Shown: positions 55,101-64,000 of the stretch, one piece after another
Layout of the letters: each line of letters opens with the position of its first letter
Position numbering within the stretch: position 1 is the first letter of the stretch
Source of the DNA: Bacteroidota bacterium
GTDB taxonomy: Bacteria > Bacteroidota > Bacteroidia > Bacteroidales > WCHB1-69
NCBI GenBank assembly: GCA_017860455.1
Contig: JAGDMF010000006.1
Coordinates: 1 to 64,000 of the forward strand
Length of the DNA: 64,000 nt
Reading direction: 5' to 3'
The notes under the pieces: model-generated
Databases searched by the model: none
Seen by the model: only the letters and a program-made list of their open reading frames with translations
Told to the model about the DNA's origin: nothing
Made by a program: the position numbers and the translations under genes

Positions 55101-58100
55101 CACAGCCCAATATTGTGATAAGTGGAGACACTTCGATTTGTGTTGGGGAAACAACTATATTAACTGCTTCCGGTGGAGGAACCTATTTATGGAGTGCCAA
55201 CAATCAAACTTCTGCGTCCATATTTTTATCACCTGTTCAAACTTCGTTTTATTACATTACTGTAACCAATTCACTAGGATGTTCTGCTGTAAAACTAGTA
55301 ACATTACTAGTTAATCCTAATCCGAACGTATCCATAATGGGTGAAAACTCCATTTGTCAAGGAGATTTAACAACATTAACTGCGAATGGGGGAACCAGTT
55401 ATGCATGGTCCAATGGATCCAATACTGCCAGCATTTATGTAAGTACTGCAGGATTTTACACTGTTACAGCCACTTCTTCTTTAGGATGTACTTCAACAGC
55501 CATCACATCAGTGAATGTAAAAACGAAACCTAATGTTTCGATATTGGGCGTTCCCTCTTTTTGTCAGGGTTTATCAACAACTTTAACAGCAACGGGTGGT
55601 AATAATTATGTTTGGAGTAACGGAACCAGTACTCAAAATAATACAATCAATATTCCGGGTACCTATTCAGTAACGGTTACCAATTCAAATAACTGTACTG
55701 CAGTTGCATCCATTGTTGTAGTTATGAACGAAAAGCCAACCGCTTCCATATTAGGGAACAGAAATTTCTGTGCTAATAGTCAAACCTCATTAACTGCGAT
55801 GGGTGGCACTAACTATTTATGGAATGATGGATCATCCAATCAAACGATAACTGCAACAACAGGAGGCACTTATACAGTCACAGTAACCAATCAAAATGGA
55901 TGTACTTCAAGTGTTTCTGCTGTTACAACCGTTTATTCAGTACCAACACCTTCCATATCGGGGAGTTCAGAATTTTGTCAGGGATTGAGCGTCAATTTAA
56001 TTGCTTCCGGAGGAGTATCTTATTTGTGGAGCTCCGGTGCAACTTCAACCTATATTAATGTCAATCAAACAGGTACATATATTGTAACTGCTACAGATTC
56101 AAGAGGGTGCACTGCTGAAGCAACCAAAACTGTAATTGCGCACCCATTACCGGTAATAACGATTACTGGTGATACAAATATTTGTACGGGGGGTTCCAGT
56201 TTTCTGGTAGCCAATGCAAGCGGAGCAACTTCCTTTGTGTGGAGTACTGCTCAAACAGCACCATTTATTAATGTTTCTCCCAGTGCAACAACTAACTATA
56301 CCGTAATTGTAACCAACGTCAATGGATGTTCCAATTCTTCCACTTTAAAAGTAAATGTAAGACCCTACCCTACTCCTTCTATAGTAGGCAATAACTCATT
56401 TTGCGACGGTGACACGTTACATCTTACCGCTCAGGGGGGAGCATCCTATTTGTGGAATAATTCTGCGACCAATTCATCTATTGATATTACTAATGCAGGA
56501 ACCTATACGGTTACCGTTACTTCCCAATATGGTTGTAGTTCCACCATTTCAAAAACAGTAACAAAAAATAGTTTACCTATTCCTGTTATTACAGGCAATG
56601 GAACAATTTGTGAAGGTCAAAACGGAACACTTACGGCGTCCGGCGGTGTTTCCTATTCGTGGTCCAATAATGTATCAACAGCCATTATTCATCCATCAGC
56701 TGCCGGTACCTATACTGTAACAGTTACAGATGCAAATGGTTGTAGTTCTTCTGTTTCAACGAATATTACAGTAAATACACCTCCCAATGTTTCCATTATT
56801 GGTGATACTTCATTTTGTCAGGGCAATTCTATCATTTTGGCTGCATCAGGTACACCAAATGTTTCCTATTTATGGAGTAATAGCAGTACAGGAACCTCTA
56901 TCTCTGTCAATTCATCAGGTATTTATTCTGTAACAGCCACCCATTTGAATGGGTGTACTGCAAATGCCTCAAAATCAATAACATCATTATCGTTACCTAA
57001 TGCTCAAATTTCAGGGGTACTGAATCCTTGTTTAGGTAAAGGCACAACATTAACCGCTTCAGGAGGTGTTTCATATATTTGGTCTAACGGATCACAAAGT
57101 AATACAATAAATATTAGTCCTACCGTTTCAAGTACTTATTTAGTTACAGTTACTGGAATTAACGGATGTACTCATCAAACATCAGTAGTAGTTAATCCAT
57201 TACCTGTACCCGGAATTACCATTACAGGTGGGGAACCCATTTGTCAAGGTGAGATGGCAACAATAACAGCATCTGGAGGAAGTTCCTATCAATGGTCAAC
57301 AGGTATTAATAGCGCAACAATAAATGCCACAGTTACAGGTACCTATACTGTTACTGTAACCAATTCAATGGGTTGTACAGCTACATCATCCGTTCCATTG
57401 TTGGTAAATCCTACTCCAAGCTCAGAAATCACAGGTGTTTCAACTCTTTGTGAAGGTACTTCCACAACTCTGGAAGCAACAGATGGAATCTCCTATTTAT
57501 GGAGTAACAACGCAACAACACCTACCATTTCTATCAATCCTGCCACTTCAACATCTTATTCTTGTACCGTTACGAATAATTATGGATGTCATGTGGTTGT
57601 TAATAAACCTATAACTGTTGTTGCTCTACCAACTCCTCAACTCTTTGGCGGAAGCCAGTTTTGTGAAGGAGGTTCTTTAACACTATCAGTAGCCGGTGGT
57701 GATAGTTATCTGTGGAATACCAATGAAACAGGAAATGAAAAAATTGTTACCTCTCCCGGATTATATAGTGTAACTGTTACTTCAAATGGTTGTTCTGCTT
57801 CCACATACACTTATGTATCAACACTTCCATTACCTACCCCTACAATAACAGACCCAGTCAGTATTTGTCAGGGTCTTTCTACAACGCTTACTGCCGGAGG
57901 AGGAACTGATTACCATTGGAGTACAGGAGCTAATAATGGATCCATCAACACAGGAGTGGGTGGAACCTATTCTGTCACTGTAACAAACAGTGATGGTTGT
58001 TCGGCAACCACTTCGACCACTGTTACTTTACTTGATATTCCCAACATTCAAATCACCGGAGATTCGACTATTTGTAATGGTCAGTCAACACAATTGATGG

Positions 58101-58936
58101 CAAGCGGCGGGATTTCTTATTTGTGGAATACAAGCGAATCCAATGCTTTATTAAATGTATCTCCTACAACAAATACCAATTATAGTGTTACCGTAACCAA
58201 TTCTGCAGGTTGTACCTCTTCAAAAAATATTTTGGTTCAAGTTTTCCCTGTTTATCAGGTGGATAGAGTGGCTCAGATTTGTCAAGGTCAATCTTACAAC
58301 GGACAAGGGTTCACAATTCCGGTTCAAAATAGTGCCGGTGAGTTTGAGTTTTATAACAATTTTCAAACCACTCAGGGTTGTGATAGTATTATCAAATTAA
58401 CATTAACTGTAAATCCAAAACCGGTGATTACTCAGGCTATTTCCGGACCATCAGTGATCAACACAACCGGAATGTACTCCTATATTATTTCTAATGTACA
58501 ATTTGCTGACTCTTATGAATGGTCTATTAATAATCCAACATGGACATTAAGCAATTCCACTTCCAATTCTGTCAATTTAACAGTAAATAACACCGGCAGT
58601 GGAATTTTGACAGTTTATGGAGTAAACGAATGTGGTGTCTCCAATCCGGGAACATTGAATATTTTATCTTCAGTAGCAGTTGAAACGTTTGATATAACAG
58701 ATCAAATCACTATTTCCCCCAATCCATCACCGGGAATAGTTATCGTTGAAAACAGTAGTGATATCTTATTAACTCGTTATGAATTATATGATTTAACAGG
58801 AAAAATGATTAAAACTGAAACCATTTCAAGTTCAAAATTTGAAATAGATATAAATAATTGTTCAAATGGAGTATATATCATTAAACTTTTTGAAAAAAAT
58901 CAATTCAGATATTCCGGTAAAGTTATAAAACAATAA
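52112..58936 (+). CDS. Giant surface protein with 22 Ig/PKD-like repeats and T9SS sorting domain
   Basis: The tracked ORF starts before the promoter and terminator; the ATG at 52112 gives 2274 residues and the signal peptide 'MKNIKYTFLSIVFLLFFIHQ'. Residues ~35-240 look like a short parallel beta-helix ('NNQSSENGGALFLNSGN'). A Cys-rich linker with 'PYTDSIYTSSTQFVH'-type units follows. From 'ATIAGDTLICENEST' I count 22 repeats of 68-73 residues with consensus 'ISGxxxxCxGxxxxLTASGG', 'SYLWSNG' and 'GTYTVTVTNxxGCSA'; each has two Cys that can form one disulfide. The end ('ITISPNPSPGIVIVE', 'YELYDLTGKMI', 'CSNGVYIIKLF') is a type A T9SS sorting domain. Likely a long adhesin stalk anchored by PorU. 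Confidence 0.9.
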   Translation: MKNIKYTFLSIVFLLFFIHQNGNAQNAPGGNVSSAGSFVTALGGNAYTSYQAGVQIIHVTKDIKLNAPINIIYGIYKLVPADSTCEIAPATSINRLFSIQTNANLTLQGFDGETPNETKQLKFEGKINDSEKCLQNIFQNSGTLIITSNVIIENHNGAQAAISNQGNIFIYGGIIQNNQSSENGGALFLNSGNATIDSVQFINNTALKGSAIYQNSYASLLLKQTNVNNGTIYLAENASISIIDQFQTNQIITLQKDNFTLCSPIISILTPLAPAQVEEIYSSFQFEQIPDPYVFEIANDSASIIINGICDTLFFRNCQQFYIPYTDSIYTSSTQFVHRIETNQTCDSLVKIMIEIEPYIDTIALTLCSYDFPYSIENGTIDTAGTYTYQYQAIDGCDSTLIYQVTMIPTIVDTQFVSVCDIELPYTFRDSVLITSGEYIFGSACNSFTHLFFQVNSSYNDTIWASICESALPYMFSNGQTYTVSGIYTNSYLTQSGCDSIVTLDLTVYPYFEATIAGDTLICENESTIFTASGSTQFLWSTGATTASIEPLQSGLYSVTVSDELNCYISSKQVHLTIQNTPQLVVTGEEPFCQFDSITLSCTGADFYIWNEVDTAVQKHIFNGNSLTIKALNTNGCFVLDTIEPIMYPAPILEIIGDQEICLGDSTTLQVPSGNSYLWSTGSTDTTIVVNPLITTTYFVTITSALQCSYVDSITVFVRPIPEIQILGDTIQCYGNLIQLTANGGDQYLWSNGTADATVALDQTAVVSVTVSNEFNCSAIKTIQVRIDTVPTLDISGNNEICMGQNGALTAQSDAPFVWSTNEITEHILVSPTINTTYFVTATNSYGCQTIDSFEVVVHELPIAQISGTDQFCSNTYTQLTATGGGSYLWNNGESGSSLVTNIGGTYTVTVTNQYGCSASVSKNISSLQAPDVTIFGDSVKCVGQSTQFSASGANTYQWNNGSTSPQITAINGGIYTVTGTSVNGCSATRSIEFIQSQPNIVISGDTSICVGETTILTASGGGTYLWSANNQTSASIFLSPVQTSFYYITVTNSLGCSAVKLVTLLVNPNPNVSIMGENSICQGDLTTLTANGGTSYAWSNGSNTASIYVSTAGFYTVTATSSLGCTSTAITSVNVKTKPNVSILGVPSFCQGLSTTLTATGGNNYVWSNGTSTQNNTINIPGTYSVTVTNSNNCTAVASIVVVMNEKPTASILGNRNFCANSQTSLTAMGGTNYLWNDGSSNQTITATTGGTYTVTVTNQNGCTSSVSAVTTVYSVPTPSISGSSEFCQGLSVNLIASGGVSYLWSSGATSTYINVNQTGTYIVTATDSRGCTAEATKTVIAHPLPVITITGDTNICTGGSSFLVANASGATSFVWSTAQTAPFINVSPSATTNYTVIVTNVNGCSNSSTLKVNVRPYPTPSIVGNNSFCDGDTLHLTAQGGASYLWNNSATNSSIDITNAGTYTVTVTSQYGCSSTISKTVTKNSLPIPVITGNGTICEGQNGTLTASGGVSYSWSNNVSTAIIHPSAAGTYTVTVTDANGCSSSVSTNITVNTPPNVSIIGDTSFCQGNSIILAASGTPNVSYLWSNSSTGTSISVNSSGIYSVTATHLNGCTANASKSITSLSLPNAQISGVLNPCLGKGTTLTASGGVSYIWSNGSQSNTINISPTVSSTYLVTVTGINGCTHQTSVVVNPLPVPGITITGGEPICQGEMATITASGGSSYQWSTGINSATINATVTGTYTVTVTNSMGCTATSSVPLLVNPTPSSEITGVSTLCEGTSTTLEATDGISYLWSNNATTPTISINPATSTSYSCTVTNNYGCHVVVNKPITVVALPTPQLFGGSQFCEGGSLTLSVAGGDSYLWNTNETGNEKIVTSPGLYSVTVTSNGCSASTYTYVSTLPLPTPTITDPVSICQGLSTTLTAGGGTDYHWSTGANNGSINTGVGGTYSVTVTNSDGCSATTSTTVTLLDIPNIQITGDSTICNGQSTQLMASGGISYLWNTSESNALLNVSPTTNTNYSVTVTNSAGCTSSKNILVQVFPVYQVDRVAQICQGQSYNGQGFTIPVQNSAGEFEFYNNFQTTQGCDSIIKLTLTVNPKPVITQAISGPSVINTTGMYSYIISNVQFADSYEWSINNPTWTLSNSTSNSVNLTVNNTGSGILTVYGVNECGVSNPGTLNILSSVAVETFDITDQITISPNPSPGIVIVENSSDILLTRYELYDLTGKMIKTETISSSKFEIDINNCSNGVYIIKLFEKNQFRYSGKVIKQ

Positions 58937-58941
58937 AGTTT

Positions 58942-60300
58942 ATGAACAAAAAAATCTCACTATTACTTCCGGTATTCCTTTTTTATTTTATTATTGGACA
59001 ACTTTCAGCATCTACTTTAAGTAGTAATGGTTATAAAATTAAAATTCAGTTATTAGATCCACAATCCAAAACCATTTATTTATATGGTTATTATGGAGGG
59101 GAATCTTATCTATTTGACAGTGCCTATTCTGCCAAAGGAAAATTTGAATTTAAAAGTAAAACAAATAAAATTGAAAAAGGGATCTATTCTGTTCAAACTA
59201 CTCCGGAACTGAAATTGTTTGATATTATGATTAATCAAACCACCCAATTTGCGATTATTACGAATGAAAAAAAACCTTTTGAACAATATAAAATTGACAA
59301 AAGTGATGAAAATGTTCTGTTTTTTGAATACCAGAAAGCAATCATCAATCATTTGAATATCATCCCTTTTATTGAAACTTCTCCCAATTCTTTCTTGTCA
59401 AATTATGCTAAAGCTCTTCAAGAAGTTGATTTTCAGGATTTTTTAAAAAATATTTCTACAGAAAAGCCCAATGAATATTTTGGGATTGACCAATTGGAGC
59501 AGTTGGTGATGTTTCATTATTTTGATCAAATTAATTTTAAAGACAAAAGACTCTTAAGAACACCTTTAAAAATAAATGTACCTTATTATTTCGGTTCGCT
59601 TTTTGAAACCTATATTGAAGATCGCAATACTTGTTTCATTTTATTAAATCATTTTTTAGAAGGAACAATTGACACAAATAATCGTCCAATAGACCTGGAA
59701 GTACAGTTTTATTATCTTAAAAAAATAATGCAAAATTACTTATACAACAAGCCTGGGTTTGATACCCTATTTGTATATCTTTATGATCATTATTATAAAC
59801 CAGAGATGGATCAGTGGAATATTTTCAATGACTCAGATCAAAGGATTTATGAAAACATGCAAGCCAGAAAAAGGAGAACTTTTCCCGGACATTACATTAA
59901 TGCTATAGAAGCTTATGATATTCAAAAGAATAAAGTTAACTCAGATTCAGTAAAAACCAAATATAAAATCCTATGGTTATGGGATCCGGATTGTGATCAT
60001 TGTGTGGAAGAAACACCTCATCTTTTTGAATTTTACAAACAAAACCATGTGCAATACAACTTTGAAGTGATTGCTATTTCTATAACCGAAGATTATGATC
60101 GCTGGAAAAGTTTCATTGAAGAAAATCAATTGTTTTGGATTAATCTAAGTTATGCCATGGGTGAACCCAATTACGATTTAATCGATTTTTTTGATTTAAT
60201 GGTGACTCCCGGAATTTTTTTAATAGATGAAAACAATAAAATTGTCGCAAGACAGTTTCCAATAAAAAATTTAAAAACTATTTTTGAACAAATTAATTAA
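58942..60300 (+). CDS. Exported thioredoxin-like protein (TlpA/DUF4369-type)
   Basis: 452 residues, signal peptide near 'QLSAST'. The N-terminal ~110 residues resemble DUF4369 ('SKTIYLYGYYGGESYLFDSAY'); the C-terminal ~130 are a thioredoxin fold with 'LWLWDPDCDHCVEETPHLFEF' (Cys351 and Cys354, CxxC). It probably reduces or exchanges disulfides in the periplasm. The gene starts 5 bases after the Cys-rich 22-repeat protein, whose 40-odd Cys suggest a shared task; this link is inference. Confidence 0.82.
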   Translation: MNKKISLLLPVFLFYFIIGQLSASTLSSNGYKIKIQLLDPQSKTIYLYGYYGGESYLFDSAYSAKGKFEFKSKTNKIEKGIYSVQTTPELKLFDIMINQTTQFAIITNEKKPFEQYKIDKSDENVLFFEYQKAIINHLNIIPFIETSPNSFLSNYAKALQEVDFQDFLKNISTEKPNEYFGIDQLEQLVMFHYFDQINFKDKRLLRTPLKINVPYYFGSLFETYIEDRNTCFILLNHFLEGTIDTNNRPIDLEVQFYYLKKIMQNYLYNKPGFDTLFVYLYDHYYKPEMDQWNIFNDSDQRIYENMQARKRRTFPGHYINAIEAYDIQKNKVNSDSVKTKYKILWLWDPDCDHCVEETPHLFEFYKQNHVQYNFEVIAISITEDYDRWKSFIEENQLFWINLSYAMGEPNYDLIDFFDLMVTPGIFLIDENNKIVARQFPIKNLKTIFEQIN

Positions 60301-60313
60301 AATATAAAGAGTG

Positions 60314-61807
60314 ATGAAAAAAAGTGCGCTACTATTTATGATGTTATTGATGGGGATCTCCTCAGTACTTTATGCTCAAAAAATCAAAACTATCAATCCA
60401 AGACCTGGGCATAAACTGGTTTTCAAAATTGATTATGCACAAGATAAAATTGTGTATTTAGCGATCCATTACAGGGAAAAACTTTTACTAAAAGATTCTG
60501 CGCGTAATGATGGAAGAGGTGTTTACATTTTTGATGGAGAAAATAAATTGGAAGAGGGGTTATATACTGTTGTTTCTGAAAATAAAAAACCATATTGTAA
60601 TTTCATAATTGATGGAGAACAACATTTTACCTATTTTATTGATACTATAGGTGATGTGAGAAATTTCAGAGTTGAAAACTCTCCTCAAAATACGGAGATG
60701 TTAAAATTTCAAAGAAGAACAGTAAAAGCCCAAAAAGATGTAAAATTGTATCAGGATAAACTGAAAGAGTTTGAAAATGGGAATAAAGATAGTTTAGAGT
60801 TTTACACTCAAAAAATGAAAAATGTCAATACAGAGATGGAGGAATTCATTAAAAATATGATTGCTGAAAATCCCACATTTTTATTTTCAAAATTACAAAA
60901 ATCATATCAATTCATCAATGTTCCTGATCCTCCTGTATTACCTAATGGTACTATAGATTCAACTTTTCAATCTATTTATTACCGAACTCATTATTGGGAT
61001 AATTTTGACTTAACAGATAGAAGATTTTTATTTTTGCCTTCCTTAGAACCCAAAATGAAAGACTATTTTACTAAAATTTTATGGATGTATGAACCCGATA
61101 CTATCAATAAATATGTAGATATGGTATTGGCCAAAACGGAACCGGACAGTATGATGTACATGTTTTTTGTAGAGTGGTTATCGTATCAGTTTGAATCGAG
61201 TAAAATTATTGGACATGATGCCGTTTTTGTTCATATTGCTAAAGAAAACCAATTGAAAGGAAAATGTAAATGGTTAAATGAAGATATGATTGGAAAATAT
61301 GAAAGAAGGGTAAAAAGTTTAGAACCACTTTTGATTGGGAAAAAAGCAGTTGAATTGATTATGCCCGATACCACTTTGACCACAGATTTCACTAAATGGC
61401 ACTCCTCTTATAATTTTCAAAAACCTTATGTTGTGATGTGGTTTTATGATCCGACCTGTCACACTTGTCAGGAGGAATCTGAGAAGATGAAACATGTGTA
61501 TGATTCATTGGAAACGATTGGAAAAAGAAATTTTGATGTATATGCCGTTGGAAGTGATACCGATTTGGAGAGATGGAAAAGATATGTGAGAGAGAAAAAA
61601 TATCCCTGGATAAATGTTGGTGGAAATACTGCAAATATTGATTATATTGAAACTTATAATATTATTGGCAATCCTACCATGTTTATTATTGACAATACAA
61701 CTAAAGAGATTATTTTAAACAGACGTATTGAGATGGTTGGAATTCCTTCATTTTTAGATCAATACGAAAAAATCAAAGAAGCTAAAAGTAAATTACAACC
61801 TAAATAA
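60314..61807 (+). CDS. Exported thioredoxin-like protein, paralogue
   Basis: 497 residues from the ATG at 60314 (a GTG precedes it). The signal peptide ends near 'SSVLYAQ'. Same plan as the previous gene: an N-terminal DUF4369-like part ('[20 protein letters not shown]'), a helical middle with a charged coiled segment, and a thioredoxin domain with '[20 protein letters not shown]' (Cys382, Cys385). The CxxC dipeptide differs (His-Thr against Asp-His), so redox properties may differ. It lies 13 bases after the first copy and 1 base before tyrS. Confidence 0.82.
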   Translation: MKKSALLFMMLLMGISSVLYAQKIKTINPRPGHKLVFKIDYAQDKIVYLAIHYREKLLLKDSARNDGRGVYIFDGENKLEEGLYTVVSENKKPYCNFIIDGEQHFTYFIDTIGDVRNFRVENSPQNTEMLKFQRRTVKAQKDVKLYQDKLKEFENGNKDSLEFYTQKMKNVNTEMEEFIKNMIAENPTFLFSKLQKSYQFINVPDPPVLPNGTIDSTFQSIYYRTHYWDNFDLTDRRFLFLPSLEPKMKDYFTKILWMYEPDTINKYVDMVLAKTEPDSMMYMFFVEWLSYQFESSKIIGHDAVFVHIAKENQLKGKCKWLNEDMIGKYERRVKSLEPLLIGKKAVELIMPDTTLTTDFTKWHSSYNFQKPYVVMWFYDPTCHTCQEESEKMKHVYDSLETIGKRNFDVYAVGSDTDLERWKRYVREKKYPWINVGGNTANIDYIETYNIIGNPTMFIIDNTTKEIILNRRIEMVGIPSFLDQYEKIKEAKSKLQPK

Positions 61808-61808
61808 T

Positions 61809-63098
61809 ATGATGAATTTTGTAGAAGAACTGAAATGGCGTGGCATGCTCCACGATGTGATGCCCGGAACAGAAGAACAATTGGCTAAAGAGATTACGGC
61901 TGCTTATGTTGGAATCGATCCTACAGCAGATTCCTTACATATTGGCCATTTGGTTAGTGTGATGATGTTATATCATTTTCAAAGATGTGGACATAAACCG
62001 ATCGCTTTGTTAGGAGGCGCTACCGGTATGATTGGGGATCCTTCCGGAAAATCACAGGAAAGAAATCTCTTAGATCTAGAAACTTTAAGACATAATCAAC
62101 ATTGTATACAACAACAACTATCCAAATTTCTCAATTTTGAAGACGATGCTCCCAATAGCGCTTTATTAGTTAACAACTATGATTGGATGCATCAATTTTC
62201 GTTTTTAGATTTCATCAGAGATATCGGAAAACACATCACAGTTAATTACATGATGGCTAAAGATTCTGTTAAAAAGAGATTATCCGGAGAAGGAGAAGGA
62301 ATGTCTTTTACAGAATTCACGTATCAATTGGTACAAGGATATGATTTTCTTTATTTGTATCAACATCATCATTGTAAATTGCAAATGGGAGGTTCTGACC
62401 AATGGGGAAATATTACAACCGGAACAGAACTAATTCGCAGAAAAGCAAGTGGTGATGCGTTTGCATTAACTTGTCCCTTAATTACAAAAGCGGATGGTGG
62501 AAAATTCGGAAAAACTGAAAAAGGGAATATCTGGTTAGATCCAGAAAAAACATCTCCTTACGCTTTTTATCAATTCTGGCTTAATTGTTCCGATGTTGAC
62601 AGTAAGAAATATATTCGTATCTTTACCCTCTTAAATAAAGAGGAGATCGAAACATTGGAAAAAGAACATGATGAAGCACCTCACTTGAGGATTTTACAAA
62701 AAGCATTAGCTAAAGAATTGACTATCAGAGTACATTCTTTGGAAGATTACAACCAAGCTTTGAATGCTTCTGAGATTCTTTTTGGCAAAGGCACTTCTGA
62801 GACTTTGGCTTCCCTAGATGAGGCCACTTTTTACTCAGTTTTTGAAGGTGTTCCTCAATTTAATGTTATGAAAGATGAACTTATGAACCCTATATCTATT
62901 GTAGATTTCTTGACAGACAAAGCAGCAGTATTTCCATCCAAAGGGGAAATTCGCCGCACGTTAAAAGAGAATGCGTTATCTATCAATAAAGAAAAAGTAG
63001 ATGAAAACTATCAGATTACTACCCATGCTTTAATTAACAACAAATATATTCTGGTTCAAAAGGGCAAGAAAAACTATTTTATTATTAATATTAAATAA
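61809..63098 (+). CDS. tyrS: Tyrosyl-tRNA synthetase
   Basis: 429 residues. The class I motifs are '[18 protein letters not shown]' (HIGH) and '[12 protein letters not shown]' (KMSKS-like); '[12 protein letters not shown]' is the tyrosine-site block. A C-terminal S4-type RNA-binding domain begins near '[21 protein letters not shown]'. Cytoplasmic, essential for translation. The start is an ATG overlapping a second in-frame ATG. Confidence 0.96.
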   Translation: MMNFVEELKWRGMLHDVMPGTEEQLAKEITAAYVGIDPTADSLHIGHLVSVMMLYHFQRCGHKPIALLGGATGMIGDPSGKSQERNLLDLETLRHNQHCIQQQLSKFLNFEDDAPNSALLVNNYDWMHQFSFLDFIRDIGKHITVNYMMAKDSVKKRLSGEGEGMSFTEFTYQLVQGYDFLYLYQHHHCKLQMGGSDQWGNITTGTELIRRKASGDAFALTCPLITKADGGKFGKTEKGNIWLDPEKTSPYAFYQFWLNCSDVDSKKYIRIFTLLNKEEIETLEKEHDEAPHLRILQKALAKELTIRVHSLEDYNQALNASEILFGKGTSETLASLDEATFYSVFEGVPQFNVMKDELMNPISIVDFLTDKAAVFPSKGEIRRTLKENALSINKEKVDENYQITTHALINNKYILVQKGKKNYFIINIK

Positions 63099-63104
63099 TT
63101 GTAT

Positions 63105-63563
63105 ATGAGCTGGTTGGTCATTGTTTTTTTAATTGTATTAGGCATTTTTGCCTTAGTATTAGAACTTTTTGCATTACCCGGTGCTGTAGTAGGAATAGCC
63201 GGATCGATCTTTATCATTATTGGAATTGTGCTATCTTATGTAAAGTTTGGGCCTTTAGCAGGTAACCTTACATTGTTGGGAACTGTAGTGCTTATCGTTG
63301 TAGCTGTTGTTTTATTTTTACGATCCAAAACCTGGCGTAAAATGACATTAACTACTCAAATAGACAGTAAAGTAAATATTCAACCTGAGCATTTGCATGA
63401 AGGGATGGAGGGTGTAACCCTTTCCCGATTAGCTCCAAGTGGAAAAGCAATTTTTGGTGATGATGTTGTAGAAGTGTTTTCTACACTCGATTTTATTGAT
63501 CCCAATCAACCGATCATTATTTATAAAATAGAAGGAAGTAAAATTATTGTTAAACTTAAATAA
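63105..63563 (+). CDS. NfeD-like membrane protein
   Basis: 152 residues from the ATG at 63105 (the tracked start is a TTG two codons earlier). Two or three membrane helices (~1-70, '[23 protein letters not shown]') are followed by a small beta-barrel (OB-like) domain: '[27 protein letters not shown]'. This is the short NfeD form that pairs with flotillin-like FloA, encoded next (7-base gap). Together they organise membrane microdomains. Confidence 0.88.
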   Translation: MSWLVIVFLIVLGIFALVLELFALPGAVVGIAGSIFIIIGIVLSYVKFGPLAGNLTLLGTVVLIVVAVVLFLRSKTWRKMTLTTQIDSKVNIQPEHLHEGMEGVTLSRLAPSGKAIFGDDVVEVFSTLDFIDPNQPIIIYKIEGSKIIVKLK

Positions 63564-63570
63564 ATTTTTT

Positions 63571-64000
63571 ATGGATCCAATTTCAATTTTAATTGTTGTA
63601 GGAATTATTTTCCTACTTATTTTGTTCTTGTGGATTGTTCCCCTTGGACTATGGTTCAATGCTTTGTTAAATGGTGTTAGAATCTCATTACTTCAGTTGA
63701 TTTTAATGCGTTGGAGAAAAGTTCCACCCAGCATTATTGTTAATTCACTAATTACTGCAACTAAGGCAGGTATTCCATTAAACAGAGACCAGTTAGAAGC
63801 GCACTATCTTGCCGGTGGACGTGTAATTCCTGTTGTAAATGCTTTAATTTCTGCAGACAAAGCCAATATTCCCCTTGATTTCAAAGCTGCAACAGCGATT
63901 GACTTAGCGGGTAGAAATATTTTGGAAGCTATCCAAACATCTGTTATTCCGAAAGTTATTGACACTCCTCCAGTATCAGCAGTTGCTAAAGATGGGATTC
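63571..64000 (+). CDS. floA: Flotillin-like protein FloA, 3' end outside window
   Basis: The first 143 codons are present; the tracked list lacks it because the stop lies beyond 64000. It opens with a membrane anchor '[20 protein letters not shown]', then '[24 protein letters not shown]' and '[23 protein letters not shown]', which are typical of FloA/YqfA (UPF0365). FloA scaffolds membrane microdomains. Following the NfeD gene is its usual place. Confidence 0.92.
   Translation, partial: MDPISILIVVGIIFLLILFLWIVPLGLWFNALLNGVRISLLQLILMRWRKVPPSIIVNSLITATKAGIPLNRDQLEAHYLAGGRVIPVVNALISADKANIPLDFKAATAIDLAGRNILEAIQTSVIPKVIDTPPVSAVAKDGI

Overview
This window is an AT-rich chromosome segment from a member of the Bacteroidota, probably an uncultured Bacteroidia or Flavobacteriia-like lineage. 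The evidence is type IX secretion genes in the flavobacterial order (gldJ, porU, porV) with several PorP/SprF proteins, T9SS C-terminal sorting domains, promoters of the TTG-N20-22-TAnnTTTG type, Na+-translocating NADH:quinone reductase genes, and a gingipain-type DUF2436 protein. I saw no rRNA or tRNA genes and no CRISPR array.

Layout. 1-8500: secreted surface proteins (three tail-fibre-like paralogues, one carrying a phage collar/tip-like domain, then a DNRLRE/LamG-like protein). 8501-9219: non-coding patchwork of heptamer arrays, a broken four-helix-bundle gene and a GC-rich element. 9220-15309: tripartite RND efflux operon ending in a PII-like gene, read from a near-perfect sigma54 promoter with helically phased upstream repeats. 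15310-16975: an IS1634-type element that replaces the 3' end of murF. 16913-26076: murF, gldJ, porP and the divergent porU-porV. 26083-29890: ispF, an M3 peptidase and kdd (lysine fermentation). 29891-31098: a second patchwork of heptamer arrays around a small lipoprotein gene. 31099-36242: dipeptidase, Fe-S protein, two hsp20 genes with a sigma54 promoter, a Crp/Fnr regulator. 36433-38934: two divergent glycosyltransferases separated by an IS relic with 16-bp inverted ends. 38956-43902: a rarA-porP fused reading frame, a PD40/OmpA protein and an unknown gene. 43914-46089: guanine deaminase, a four-helix-bundle gene between inverted tandem arrays, and the DUF2436 protein. 46334-50129: nqrABCD, with nqrE/F absent. 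50124-50651: a second array-bracketed four-helix-bundle gene. 50706-64000: eno, a giant 22-repeat T9SS protein, two thioredoxin-like lipid- or surface-associated proteins, tyrS, nfeD and floA (cut by the window end).

The most unusual signal is a recurrent architecture: short tandem arrays, mostly with an exact 7-bp period but with different unit sequences, that occur in reverse-complementary pairs around small genes, particularly S23/Avd-like four-helix-bundle genes (44567-44917, 50255-50608 and the broken copy at 8587). One such array sits exactly at the end of nqrD where nqrE should begin. This may be an undescribed class of mobile or repeat-generating cassette. Other strong observations are the PII-plus-sigma54 efflux operon, the hsp20 sigma54 promoter, the IS-truncated murF and the rarA-porP fusion. 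All functional assignments are from reading the sequence and from family knowledge; no searches were run.
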